Origin: Amycolatopsis rifamycinica | GTDB taxonomy: Bacteria > Actinomycetota > Actinomycetes > Mycobacteriales > Pseudonocardiaceae | Assembly: GCF_000695625.1 (NCBI RefSeq) | Contig: NZ_JMQI01000043.1 | Location: 124,001 to 188,000, forward strand | Direction: 5' to 3' | DNA length: 64,000 nt | Shown: positions 15,497 through 23,283 of the stretch, piece by piece | Layout: each line of letters opens with the position of its first letter | Position numbering within the stretch: the stretch's first letter is position 1 | Notes under the pieces: generated by a model | What the model was told of the DNA's origin: nothing | Database searches by the model: none | The model's input: only the letters and a program-made list of their open reading frames with translations | Position numbers and translations under genes: made by a program

Positions 15497-17175
15497 CGAC
15501 ATCGGTGACGAACCGCCCGCCGGAGGAGGCGGTGGAGGAGGAGTGGCTGTCCTGCCCGGACTGCCGGTCGCTGCTCTACCGCAAGCGCCTGGAGCGCGGC
15601 GCCAAGGTCTGCTACGAATGCGGCCGCTACTTCCGGCTGACCGCGGCGGAACGGCTCGATCTGCTGCTCGACCCGGGCTCGGCGGAGTTCGTCGAGCCCG
15701 GCGCGACCGTGCACGACCCGCTGGGGTTCACCGACCTCCAGCCGTACGAGCGGCGGCTGGCCAAGGCGCGTGCGGCGACCGGCAGCCGGGACGCGGTGCT
15801 CGTCGCGCGCGGCACCGTCCGCGGTGCGCCGGTGGTGGTCGCGGTCATGGACTTCGGGTTCCTGGGCGGCAGCCTCGGCACGGCCGCGGGCGAGGCCGTC
15901 ACGACCGCCGCCGAGACCGCGCTCGCCGACCGCGTCCCGCTGCTGCTGGTCACCGCGTCCGGCGGCGCCCGGATGCAGGAGGGCGTGCTGTCGCTGGTGC
16001 AGATGGCCAAGACCAGCAACGCGATGGCCGAGCTGGACGAAGCCGGGCTGCTGACGATCACGCTGGTCACCGACCCGACGTTCGGCGGCGTCGCCGCGTC
16101 GTTCGCGACGTTGTCCGACGTGATCATCGCCGAACCGGGCGCCCGCATGGGCTTCGCCGGCCCCCGCGTCATCGAGCAGACGATCCGGCAGCAGCTGCCC
16201 GAAGGCTTCCAGTCGGCGGAGTTCCTGCTGGAGCACGGGCTCGTCGACGACGTCCGCGGCCGTGCGGAGCTGCCGTTCGTGCTGGCCGCGCTGTGCACCG
16301 CGACCCGGCCGGGCGACCCGGACTGGGGCAAGGGCGACACGGACCCGGTGATCCGCGACGCCGCCGAGCTGGACACGAAGGACATCCGCCGGACCGTCGA
16401 GCTGGCCCGGCACCCGGACCGGCCGACCGCACTGGACCACGCGATCACCTGGCTCGACGGGTTCGTCGAGCTGCACGGCGACCGCGCGGGCGAAGACTGC
16501 CCGGCCATCGTCGGCGGCCTCGCCGTCCTCGACGGGCTGCCGGTGATGCTGATCGGCCACCAGAAGGGCCACGCGACCGACGAGCTGGTGCGCCGCAACT
16601 TCGGCATGCCCTCGCCCGCGGGCTACCGCAAGGCGGCGCGGCTGATGCGGCTGGCGGGCAAGCTCGGCGTGCCCGTGGTGACGCTGATCGACACCCCGGG
16701 CGCCCACCCGGGCCTCGACGCCGAACGCGCCGGGCAGGCCGGCGCCATCGCGGAGTGCCTGCGGGTGCTCGGCGGGCTGCGGGTGCCGGTGGTCAGCGTC
16801 GTCACCGGGGAAGGCGGCAGCGGCGGCGCGCTCGCGCTGGCCGTCGGCGACCAGGTGCTGCTGTGCGAGAACGCGACCTACTCGGTGATCAGCCCGGAGG
16901 GCTGCGCGGCGATCCTCTGGCGCGATCCGGCCGCGGCCGGGGTCGCCGCGGAGGCGCTGCGCGTGGACGCGACGTCGTTGCTGGAGCTGGGAATCATCGA
17001 CGGAGTGGTGCCCGAGCCACCGGGCGGTGCGCACCGCGACCCGGCCGGCGCGGGACTGCTCGTGCGCGACGCCGTCGTGTGCGCGCTCAGGGAACTGCGC
17101 GGCCGGGACGGTGCCGGGCTGGCCGCGGCCCGGCGGGCGAAGTTCCGCCGGTTCGGAACGGAGTGGGGACGATGA
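15493..17175 (+). CDS. Fused acetyl-CoA carboxylase carboxyltransferase (AccD-AccA)
   Basis: 560 aa. The N-terminal half is the beta subunit with a zinc ribbon (Cys21, 24, 40, 43) and the crotonase-like ASGGARMQEGV oxyanion segment. The C-terminal half from about residue 300 is the alpha subunit, with LIDTPGAHPG and GEGGSGGALAL. Transfers CO2 from carboxybiotin to acetyl-CoA, giving malonyl-CoA. Actinobacteria normally use AccA3/AccD-type acyl-CoA carboxylases; a separate bacterial-type AccDA in a polyketide operon points to dedicated extender supply. Confidence 0.9.
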   Translation: MTTSVTNRPPEEAVEEEWLSCPDCRSLLYRKRLERGAKVCYECGRYFRLTAAERLDLLLDPGSAEFVEPGATVHDPLGFTDLQPYERRLAKARAATGSRDAVLVARGTVRGAPVVVAVMDFGFLGGSLGTAAGEAVTTAAETALADRVPLLLVTASGGARMQEGVLSLVQMAKTSNAMAELDEAGLLTITLVTDPTFGGVAASFATLSDVIIAEPGARMGFAGPRVIEQTIRQQLPEGFQSAEFLLEHGLVDDVRGRAELPFVLAALCTATRPGDPDWGKGDTDPVIRDAAELDTKDIRRTVELARHPDRPTALDHAITWLDGFVELHGDRAGEDCPAIVGGLAVLDGLPVMLIGHQKGHATDELVRRNFGMPSPAGYRKAARLMRLAGKLGVPVVTLIDTPGAHPGLDAERAGQAGAIAECLRVLGGLRVPVVSVVTGEGGSGGALALAVGDQVLLCENATYSVISPEGCAAILWRDPAAAGVAAEALRVDATSLLELGIIDGVVPEPPGGAHRDPAGAGLLVRDAVVCALRELRGRDGAGLAAARRAKFRRFGTEWGR

Positions 17176-17660
17176 CCAGGACTTTTCCCGAGATCACGCC
17201 CGAAGAGGCCACGACGCTGGGCGGGCTCGGCGCGGAGGACGCCATGGCGATCCTCGGCCACAGCCTCGCCGAAGCGGTTCGCGCGGCGCCGCAGACGCCG
17301 AGCCGGGCGGTGGTGCGCTTCGGCTGCGCCAGCATCGAAGTCGAGTGGCCGGTCGGCACCCGCGTCGTCGAGAGCGCACCGGCGGCGGCCCCGCCCGAGC
17401 CCGCCGAGGACCTGGCGGCGGTGGTGGCCCCGGTGGTCGGCACCTTCTACCGGGCCCCGGAACCGGGCGCGCGGCCGTTCGTCGAGGTCGGCGACGAGAT
17501 CGAGGTCGGCACGCAGGTCGGCATCGTCGAGGCGATGAAGCTGATGAACCCGATCCTCGCCGAGGAAGCCGGGGTCGTGGCCGAGATCGTCGCGGGCGAC
17601 GCCGAGTCCGTCGAATACGGCCAGCCGTTGCTGCTGGTCCGGCCGCGGACCGAGGGGTGA
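17172..17660 (+). CDS. Biotin carboxyl carrier protein (AccB-like)
   Basis: 162 aa. The C-terminal biotinyl domain contains VEAMKLMNPI with the biotinylated Lys123; VVGTFYRAPEPGA is the preceding hammerhead strand. An Ala/Pro-rich linker (about 68-78) separates a less conserved N-terminus. Carries biotin between AccC (next gene) and AccDA. ATGA overlap with AccDA. Confidence 0.92.
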   Translation: MTRTFPEITPEEATTLGGLGAEDAMAILGHSLAEAVRAAPQTPSRAVVRFGCASIEVEWPVGTRVVESAPAAAPPEPAEDLAAVVAPVVGTFYRAPEPGARPFVEVGDEIEVGTQVGIVEAMKLMNPILAEEAGVVAEIVAGDAESVEYGQPLLLVRPRTEG

Positions 17661-17665
17661 GCTCG

Positions 17666-19012
17666 ATGAGCGAGCCGCCGTTCCGGAAGATCCTGGTCGC
17701 CAACCGCGGCGAGATCGCGCTGCGCGTCGTGCGGACGTGCCGGGAGATGGGTATCCGCACGGTCGTCGTGCACTCCACGGCCGACCGCGACTCGGCCGCC
17801 GTGCGGCTGGCCGACGAGGCGGTGCAGATCGGGCCCGGGGCACCCCGCAAGAGCTACCTCTACCCGGCGATGATCATCGAAGCCGCGTTGCGCACCGGCG
17901 CGGAGGCGATCCACCCGGGCTACGGGTTCCTGTCCGAGGACCCGGACTTCGCCGAGATCTGCGACAAGAACGGCATCGTCTTCATCGGCCCGCACCCGGA
18001 CGTGATGGCCCGGCTGGGCGACAAGGCGGCCGCGCGCGAGCTGATGGCCGCGGCCGGCCTGCCGGTCGTCCCGGGCTCGGCGGAGGCGGTGAGCACGCCG
18101 GGCGAGCTGGTCGAGACGACCAAGCGCGTCGGCCTGCCGGTGATCATCAAGGCGGCCGCGGGTGGCGGCGGGCGGGGCATGGCGGTGGTCCGCGACTGGG
18201 ACGAGCTGCTCCCGGCGTTCCGCACGACCCGCGCGACCGCGCGCGGCGTGTTCGGCGACGACCGCGTCTACCTCGAGCGGTACTGGGAGAACGCGCGGCA
18301 CATCGAGGTCCAGGTCCTCGCCGACAACCACGGGACGGTGCTGCACCTGGGCGAGCGGGACTGCTCGGTGCAGCGGCGGCACCAGAAGCTGATCGAGGAG
18401 AGCCCGGCGCCGTTGCTGCCGCCCGCGTTGCGCGATCGGCTCACGCAGGCGGCGGTCCGCGGCGCGGCGGCGGTCGGCTACACCGGGGCGGGCACGTTCG
18501 AGTTCCTGGTGGAGGGCGACGAGGCGGCGTTCATCGAGGTGAACTGCCGGATCCAGGTGGAGCACCCGGTCACCGAGGCGGTGACGGGCATCGACCTGGT
18601 CCGCGAGCAGATCCGGATCGCGGCGGGCCTGCCGGTGTCGTTGACGCAGGACGAGGTGCGCCCGAACGGCGTCGCGATCGAGTGCCGGGTGAACGCCGAG
18701 GACCCGCGCCGCGACTTCGCGCCGTGCCCGGGGTTGCTGACGGAGTTCGTCCCGCCGGGTGGTCAGTTCGTCCGGGTGGACACGCACGCGTACGCGGGCT
18801 GGCAGGTTCCGCCGTACTACGACTCGCTGCTGGCGAAGGTGATCGTCTGGGCTCCGGACCGCGACCAGGCGATCGCCCGCATGCGCCGCGCGCTCGGCGA
18901 GTTCCGCATCGACGGCCCCGGCGTCAGCACCACGAGCGAACTGCTGCAGGACGTCCTGGCCGAGCCGGTGTTCCGCGCGGGCAGGCACAGCACCGCGTTG
19001 CTGCGGAAGTGA
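17666..19012 (+). CDS. Biotin carboxylase (AccC)
   Basis: 448 aa, the standard length of stand-alone biotin carboxylase. N-terminal KILVANRGEIALR, ATP-grasp glycine-rich AAAGGGGRGM, ERDCSVQRRHQK and the active-site EVNCRIQVEHPVTE segment are all present. ATP-dependent carboxylation of biotin on the BCCP. Starts 5 nt after the BCCP stop; ends 7 nt before the MarR gene, so the three subunits and regulator form one unit with the polyketide genes. Confidence 0.95.
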   Translation: MSEPPFRKILVANRGEIALRVVRTCREMGIRTVVVHSTADRDSAAVRLADEAVQIGPGAPRKSYLYPAMIIEAALRTGAEAIHPGYGFLSEDPDFAEICDKNGIVFIGPHPDVMARLGDKAAARELMAAAGLPVVPGSAEAVSTPGELVETTKRVGLPVIIKAAAGGGGRGMAVVRDWDELLPAFRTTRATARGVFGDDRVYLERYWENARHIEVQVLADNHGTVLHLGERDCSVQRRHQKLIEESPAPLLPPALRDRLTQAAVRGAAAVGYTGAGTFEFLVEGDEAAFIEVNCRIQVEHPVTEAVTGIDLVREQIRIAAGLPVSLTQDEVRPNGVAIECRVNAEDPRRDFAPCPGLLTEFVPPGGQFVRVDTHAYAGWQVPPYYDSLLAKVIVWAPDRDQAIARMRRALGEFRIDGPGVSTTSELLQDVLAEPVFRAGRHSTALLRK

Positions 19013-19019
19013 GGCGGCG

Positions 19020-19457
19020 ATGCGCACGGCACCGGACCCGCGGCGGATAGCCGAGCTGGGCGGCCGCCTCGGCACGGCGCTGCGTTCGCGGTTCGACGTG
19101 GTGACCGGCCGGCTCGGGCTGAACTTCCGCGAGTACCAGTGCCTGGAGACGCTGCGCGGCGGCCCGGTCACCGCGGGGCGCATCGCGGTGGAGACGGGGC
19201 TGTCGACGGGCGCGGTGACGGGAATGCTCGACCGCCTGGAGCGCGCGGGCCGCGTCCGCCGCCGCAAGGACCGCTTCGACCGGCGCCGGGTCCTCGTGGA
19301 GTGCACCCCGGCGGGCGCGGACCACCTGGCCACCGCACGGGAGGCGTTGTCCCGGCTGCCCGAGGCGGTGCTGGTGAAGTGCTCGGCGACGGAACTGCAG
19401 GCGGTGGAGCGGTGCCTGACCGTGTGGCTGGCGGCGTTGCCGGAGGAACCGGCTTGA
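19020..19457 (+). CDS. MarR-family transcriptional regulator
   Basis: 145 aa winged-helix protein: recognition region AGRIAVETGLSTGAVTGMLD, wing with RRRKDRFDRRRV. It lies 7 nt after accC, the last gene of the polyketide operon. MarR proteins are usually repressors released by small phenolic ligands, so feedback sensing of the product is plausible. No obvious palindrome lies between it and accC. Confidence 0.88.
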   Translation: MRTAPDPRRIAELGGRLGTALRSRFDVVTGRLGLNFREYQCLETLRGGPVTAGRIAVETGLSTGAVTGMLDRLERAGRVRRRKDRFDRRRVLVECTPAGADHLATAREALSRLPEAVLVKCSATELQAVERCLTVWLAALPEEPA

Positions 19458-19573
19458 GGCGCTGCTCGACGGCGCTGCTCGACGGCACCGCTCGCCCCGC
19501 CGGGAAAAGGCGTTGACCGCGCACGGATGCGTGCCGCAGGATGGCCGCAACGAAAGAAAACTCGGGAGTGATC

Positions 19574-19660
19574 ATGACGGGCATCCGGATGCGAGAAGCG
19601 TGGCGCACCGCCGCGGGTGTCTCCTCGCGATGCCATGGCCTTCCGGGCTCCTCGCCGTGA
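19574..19660 (+). CDS. Possible 28-aa leader peptide ahead of the tRNA array
   Basis: ATG 19574 to TGA 19660, MTGIRMREAWRTAAGVSSRC and eight more residues, preceded by CGGGAGTG. It ends inside the left arm of a 9-bp hairpin (19655-19677) that is followed by a terminator-like hairpin (19684-19715) and then the tRNA-like genes. The layout is that of a transcription attenuator, but the ORF is short and may be chance. Confidence 0.3.
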   Translation: MTGIRMREAWRTAAGVSSRCHGLPGSSP

Positions 19661-19677
19661 CGTAGTGCACGTCACGG
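19655..19677 (+). promoter_or_regulatory. 9-bp RNA hairpin in the leader
   Basis: CCGTGACGT (19655-19663), 5-nt loop, complement ACGTCACGG (19669-19677), perfect. Lies between the putative leader peptide stop and the terminator-like hairpin; could be an attenuator element or an operator, since the half-sites are also a plain DNA palindrome. Confidence 0.45.
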
Positions 19678-19683
19678 TTGAGG

Positions 19684-19722
19684 AGCCGCCCGTCGGGAAA
19701 CCGATCCGGGCGGCTTTCTCTT
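19684..19722 (+). terminator. Rho-independent terminator-like hairpin before the tRNA array
   Basis: AGCCGCCCG (19684-19692), 14-nt loop, CGGGCGGCT (19707-19715), then TTCTCTT. The run of pyrimidines after a GC-rich stem is a good intrinsic terminator for this GC content. It may end the polyketide/MarR transcript or act as attenuator, because the first tRNA-like gene starts at 19725. Confidence 0.6.
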
Positions 19723-19724
19723 GT

Positions 19725-19793
19725 ATCGGCGAGCTTGGGAAGCGGCGCGGCCTCCAAAACCGCGGCCAGAGGGTTCGACTCCTTCCGCCGGTG
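19725..19793 (+). tRNA. tRNA-like gene, anticodon CCA (Trp-like), degenerate
   Basis: Foldable as acceptor 7 bp (19725-19731 with 19786-19792, one G-U), D-like hairpin GCTT-GGG-AAGC (19733-19743) with only a 3-nt loop, anticodon stem CGCGG/CCGCG (19746-19750, 19760-19764) around CCTCCAAAA, and a T-arm GAGGG-TTCGACT-CCTTC (19769-19785). The anticodon would be CCA (19754-19756), Trp. The anticodon loop is 9 nt unless a C-A pair forms, the D-arm is too short for a standard elbow, and no CCA is encoded. Either a non-canonical tRNA-like RNA or a decayed tRNA-Trp. Confidence 0.5.
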
Positions 19794-19849
19794 CTCATTT
19801 CCCCTGCGCTCGTCTTCGTCGCAACCAGTGCACGGACGCGGGCGCGCTC

Positions 19850-19921
19850 GGCGCGTTGGTCCAGCGGTACGGATCCCCGGTTCTCACCCGGGAGACCCGG
19901 GTTCGACTCCCGGACGCGCTA
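19850..19921 (+). tRNA. tRNA-Glu (CTC)
   Basis: A regular cloverleaf: acceptor GGCGCGT/ACGCGCT (7 bp, first pair G-U), D-stem GTCC/GGAT with AGCGGTAC loop, anticodon stem CCCGG/CCGGG around TTCTCAC (anticodon CTC at 19883-19885), T-arm CCGGG-TTCGACT-CCCGG, discriminator A. No CCA encoded. The most normal-looking member of the array; separated by a single base from the next one. Confidence 0.85.
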
Positions 19922-19922
19922 C

Positions 19923-20000
19923 GTTGGCCGAAGCCGAAGGAGACGAGGCCCCGGGCTGTGACCCCGGGCGAAACCGGTGCGAGTCCGGTCGGCCAACCCA
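19923..20000 (+). tRNA. tRNA-His-like (GTG) with encoded CCA
   Basis: G-1 (19923) faces C73 (19997), the identity feature of tRNA-His; acceptor TTGGCCG/CGGCCAA 7 bp; anticodon stem CCGGG/CCCGG with loop CTGTGAC (anticodon GTG at 19958-19960); T-stem ACCGG/CCGGT; CCA at 19998-20000. Odd points: position 8 is A rather than the nearly universal T, the D-stem is 3 bp with an 11-nt loop, and the T-loop is TGCGAGT, replacing T55 with G. These changes would weaken the usual D-loop/T-loop contact. Possibly a specialised tRNA. Confidence 0.75.
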
Positions 20001-20001
20001 C

Positions 20002-20073
20002 CGCGCGCGGTTCGGCAACCAGCGGGGCCTCATAAGCTCCGCCGACGTGGTTCGACTCCACGGCGCGCGACCA
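20002..20073 (+). tRNA. tRNA-Met-like (CAT) with mini D-arm and encoded CCA
   Basis: Acceptor CGCGCGC/GCGCGCG 7 bp, anticodon stem GGGGC/GCTCC around CTCATAA (anticodon CAT at 20031-20033), T-arm CGTGG-TTCGACT-CCACG, A73, CCA at 20071-20073. The D-arm is only GGTT-CGGC-AACC (12 nt, 4-nt loop) and position 8 is G. Starts 1 nt after the His-like gene and ends 17 nt before the TerD-domain gene. Could be Met or, after C34 modification, Ile; neither is shown. Confidence 0.65.
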
Positions 20074-20090
20074 CCGACCCGGGGGAACCC

Positions 20091-22193
20091 ATGCTGCAGA
20101 CGATCATCCGCCACACCCTGCGCGTCCCGCGCGCCGCCGCACCGGCCGGCGACGGGTCCGCCGTCGCCCGGCAGCTGGACGTCGTCCTGCTCAGCGTGGG
20201 GTTCAAGGCCGACCGCGCGCTGCTCGACCACCTGTCCACTGTGGAGCCCGGGGCGGCGGTGGACCTCGCCGTGGCCGTCGTCGACGCCGTCCGCGGCCTG
20301 GTCGGCGACCACGTGCGGCACAACGCCTACTTCAAGAAGTTCCCGCGAGGCGTCCCGGACACCGTCGAATTCTGGGTCTCGTGCCTGCGCCACACCGGCG
20401 GTAGCGGGGTGGTCGACCTGCTGACGCTGCCGGGCTACGGCCGCTACCAGCACAGCTTCGCCGACCTGCTCGCCGCGCACGACGAGCTGATCCCGTCGAT
20501 CAAGGACCGGGTGACCGTCGTCCACCTGGGTGGCACGCTCGAGGAGGAAACCCACGCCCTGTACCGGTCACTGGCCGAGTCGGTCACCCCGCTGGGGGAG
20601 GCGGACCTGCTGCTGCTCGCCGAGCTGGCCGTCACCTGCGGCGACGTCGAGCTCGAAACCGTGCCGGTGCGCGAAAACCGGGCCGTGCTCAACGCCGCGC
20701 GGCTGGCCGACGGACGGCCGCTCGTCGCGGTCGACACCGTCGTCGACGTGCTGCGCGCCGCGTGCCAGGCCAGCGGTGGCGACGTCACGCTGGCCGAACC
20801 GACCCGGTTCCGCAGCTTCACCCGCCGTGAGCGCCGCGTCCTGCTCGCCGCGCTCGACCGGGTCGTCGCGGGCCATGCGGGCAAGCTCGGGGACGTGTCC
20901 CGCTTCGCCGAGCGCTTCAAGCGGCTGGGCAGCTACCTGCACGCCTACGAGACCACGGCGTACCCGGGCGCGCGCGAGGTGTTCGACGTCGCCCGCGGCG
21001 ACCGCAGGGTGTCGTCGGTGGCCGGCCGTGCGGAGCGCGCGTTCGCCGACGGCGACGTCTCGCGCGCCGCCGGCGTCCTGACCGCCGCGCCGGGGCTGCT
21101 CATGCGGTCGCTGGACCGGCTGCTGCGGCAGGCCGATCCGGTCGACGACGTCCTCGCCGCCGTCGGCGAGGTGCTGGGCTCGGTGTCCGGACGGGTGCTG
21201 TGCTCGGTGCGCGAGCACCTGGTGAACCGGGCCACGCCGGACGCCGCTCGCGTGTTCACCACGCGCAGCCGTCGCGCGTGGGTCACCGACGACACGCGCC
21301 CGCCGCTGCCGCGCGCGGTGATCGCGCGGGTGAGCGAGCTGATCGACGCCGAACTGGCGGGCCGCCTGCCGTCCGGCGGGCGGCTGGTGGTCGACCCGGC
21401 CGTGCTGGACGCCGCGCTCCCGCTGTCGGGGAAGGCGAGCGAGGACGGGTTCGCCGTGCTGCCGCGCGGTTCGCGGACCCACGTGGAGGGCGAGGTGCTG
21501 CGGTTCTTCACCTACTGGCGGCAGGCGCGGGAGACCACCGACTTCGACCTGTCGGTGCTGCTGCTGGATTCCCGGTTCCGGTACACCGGGCACGTCTCGT
21601 GGACCAACTACCACGACGGCGGCGCGGTGTACTCGGGCGACGTCACCGAGGCAGCGCGCGGGGCGACCGAGTTCATCGACATCCCGCTGGACTCGCTCGA
21701 TGCCGCGTACGTGGTGCCGCAGGTCAACGTCTACTCCGGGGAAGGCTTCAACGACGTCGCCGAGTCGATGTTCGGCTGGATGCTCCGCGACCGGGCGCAG
21801 GCCGGCGCGCCGTTCGAGCCCCGCACCGTGCGGACCCGCTCGGACCTGCGTGGCAGCGGCCGCGTCGCCCTGCCGGTGGTCTTCGCCCGCGACCGGGCCG
21901 GCGCGTGGACGGCGACCTGGCTGCACCTGTACCTGTCCGGCTCGCCCCGGTTCAACCGGCTCGAGACGAACCAGGCGAGCACGAGCGCGCTGGTGCGCGG
22001 CCTGGTGGAGCGGAAGTACCTGACTGTCGCGTACCTGGCCGGGCTGATGCGCGACACCGAGGTCAGCGGGTGGGAGCCGGGGATGCGGCCGGAGGAGCCG
22101 GTCACCTACGTCGGCCTGCACCGGCCGGAGGGGCTGCCGGAGGGGTCGACGGTGATCACGCTGGAGACGCTCAACCGGTTGGTGCCGGCCTGA
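20091..22193 (+). CDS. 700-aa protein with C-terminal TerD-like domain, linked to tRNA array
   Basis: Start ATG 20091, the first with a GGGGGAA ribosome-binding site after the tRNA-like gene. Residues 1-460 look helical and carry no motif I recognise. About residues 480-570 match the TerD fold: TDFDLSVLLLD, then GGAVYSGDVTEAARGATEF, then YVVPQVNVYSGEGFNDVAE. TerD domains bind calcium and occur in tellurite/stress systems. The size and C-terminal placement resemble the MXAN_6230/SCO0854 group, but I see no N-terminal RING cysteines. Co-orientation and 17-nt spacing to the tRNA array suggest joint expression and a role in tRNA handling or stress; the link is inference. Confidence 0.75.
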   Translation: MLQTIIRHTLRVPRAAAPAGDGSAVARQLDVVLLSVGFKADRALLDHLSTVEPGAAVDLAVAVVDAVRGLVGDHVRHNAYFKKFPRGVPDTVEFWVSCLRHTGGSGVVDLLTLPGYGRYQHSFADLLAAHDELIPSIKDRVTVVHLGGTLEEETHALYRSLAESVTPLGEADLLLLAELAVTCGDVELETVPVRENRAVLNAARLADGRPLVAVDTVVDVLRAACQASGGDVTLAEPTRFRSFTRRERRVLLAALDRVVAGHAGKLGDVSRFAERFKRLGSYLHAYETTAYPGAREVFDVARGDRRVSSVAGRAERAFADGDVSRAAGVLTAAPGLLMRSLDRLLRQADPVDDVLAAVGEVLGSVSGRVLCSVREHLVNRATPDAARVFTTRSRRAWVTDDTRPPLPRAVIARVSELIDAELAGRLPSGGRLVVDPAVLDAALPLSGKASEDGFAVLPRGSRTHVEGEVLRFFTYWRQARETTDFDLSVLLLDSRFRYTGHVSWTNYHDGGAVYSGDVTEAARGATEFIDIPLDSLDAAYVVPQVNVYSGEGFNDVAESMFGWMLRDRAQAGAPFEPRTVRTRSDLRGSGRVALPVVFARDRAGAWTATWLHLYLSGSPRFNRLETNQASTSALVRGLVERKYLTVAYLAGLMRDTEVSGWEPGMRPEEPVTYVGLHRPEGLPEGSTVITLETLNRLVPA

Positions 22194-22340
22194 TCTTCAC
22201 GATATCGTCGTCGACGCGAGGCCATGAGCGGGCTTCCTTCTCACCTTGTACCGGTCCAGCCCGTTCGCCTTCCTCGCCACGGCGGAATTGTCGGTCCCCC
22301 GGTCTAGCCTCTTGGATGAGTCCAGACCAGGGGAGGCCCG

Positions 22341-23204
22341 ATGACCACGCACACACTGGAAACACCCGAAGCCGGCATCGTCTACGACGTCCACGGCCCG
22401 GCGCCCGCCGAGAGCCCGCGGCCACCGCTGCTGATGATCGGGCAGCCGATGACCGCCGAGGGGTTCGGCACGCTGGCGTCGCACTTCACCGACCGCACCG
22501 TGGTCACCTACGACCCGCGCGGGCTCGGGCGCAGCGTCCGCAAGGACGGGCGTGACGACCACGTGCCCGCCGTCCAGGCGGAGGACATCCACGCGGTCAT
22601 CCAGGCACTGGGCGCCGGCGCCGTCGAGCTGTTCGGCAGCAGCGGCGGCGCGGTCGCCGGGTTCGCGCTGGTCACGGCCCACCCGGGGGACGTGAGCACG
22701 TTCGTCGCCCACGAGCCGCCGCTCATCGGGTCGCTGCCGGACGCCGCCGCGGCCGCACGTGCCAGCGAGGCGATGCGGGACGTCTACCTGGCCAAGGGGT
22801 TCGGCGCCGGAATGGCGGCGTTCATCGCCCTGACGTCGTGGCCGGGCGAGTTCACCGACGCCTACTTCGCACTGCCACCGGCGGACCCGGCCCAGTTCGG
22901 CCTGCCCACCGAAGACGACGGCCGCCGCGACGACCCGCTGCTGAGCGACCGCTCGCTCGAGGTGAGCACCTACCGGCTCGACGTCGAGGCACTCACCGCG
23001 GCACCGACCCGGATCGTCGTCGCCGTCGGCGAGGAGTCCCGGGAGGTCTTCACCGGCCGGGCCGCGATCGGCACGGCCGAGCGGCTGGGCCAGGAAGCGA
23101 CGGTGTTCCCCAGCCACCACGGCGGCTTCCTGGGTGGCGAGTTCGGTTACGCCGGGCAGCCCGAGGCCTTCGCCAAGAAGCTGCGGGAGGTCCTCGAAGG
23201 CTGA
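22341..23204 (+). CDS. Alpha/beta hydrolase
   Basis: 287 aa. Nucleophile elbow GSSGGA, oxyanion region YDPRGLGRS, and a C-terminal His in SHHGGF fit the alpha/beta-hydrolase fold. A GGGGAGG ribosome-binding site precedes ATG 22341. It stands alone, 147 nt after the TerD gene, so it likely has its own promoter. Substrate unknown; relatives are esterases or epoxide-hydrolase-like. Confidence 0.88.
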   Translation: MTTHTLETPEAGIVYDVHGPAPAESPRPPLLMIGQPMTAEGFGTLASHFTDRTVVTYDPRGLGRSVRKDGRDDHVPAVQAEDIHAVIQALGAGAVELFGSSGGAVAGFALVTAHPGDVSTFVAHEPPLIGSLPDAAAAARASEAMRDVYLAKGFGAGMAAFIALTSWPGEFTDAYFALPPADPAQFGLPTEDDGRRDDPLLSDRSLEVSTYRLDVEALTAAPTRIVVAVGEESREVFTGRAAIGTAERLGQEATVFPSHHGGFLGGEFGYAGQPEAFAKKLREVLEG

Positions 23205-23283
23205 GGTTCGCCTCGATCGGGTGATCGCCTGCCGGCTCGGCCGGGCGCTGAGGATCAACCGCCCGCGCCGGCGACATTCCGAG

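Noticed and set aside
19459..19490. Tandem GCTGCTCGACGG repeat after the MarR gene
   Set aside because: Only two short copies in GC-rich sequence; no sign of function.
17447..19798. 783-aa open frame on the minus strand
   Set aside because: Antisense to BCCP, AccC and MarR, with low-complexity Arg/Pro translation.
19794..19849. A further tRNA between the CCA and CTC members
   Set aside because: No T-arm or acceptor stem could be found in this 56-nt gap.
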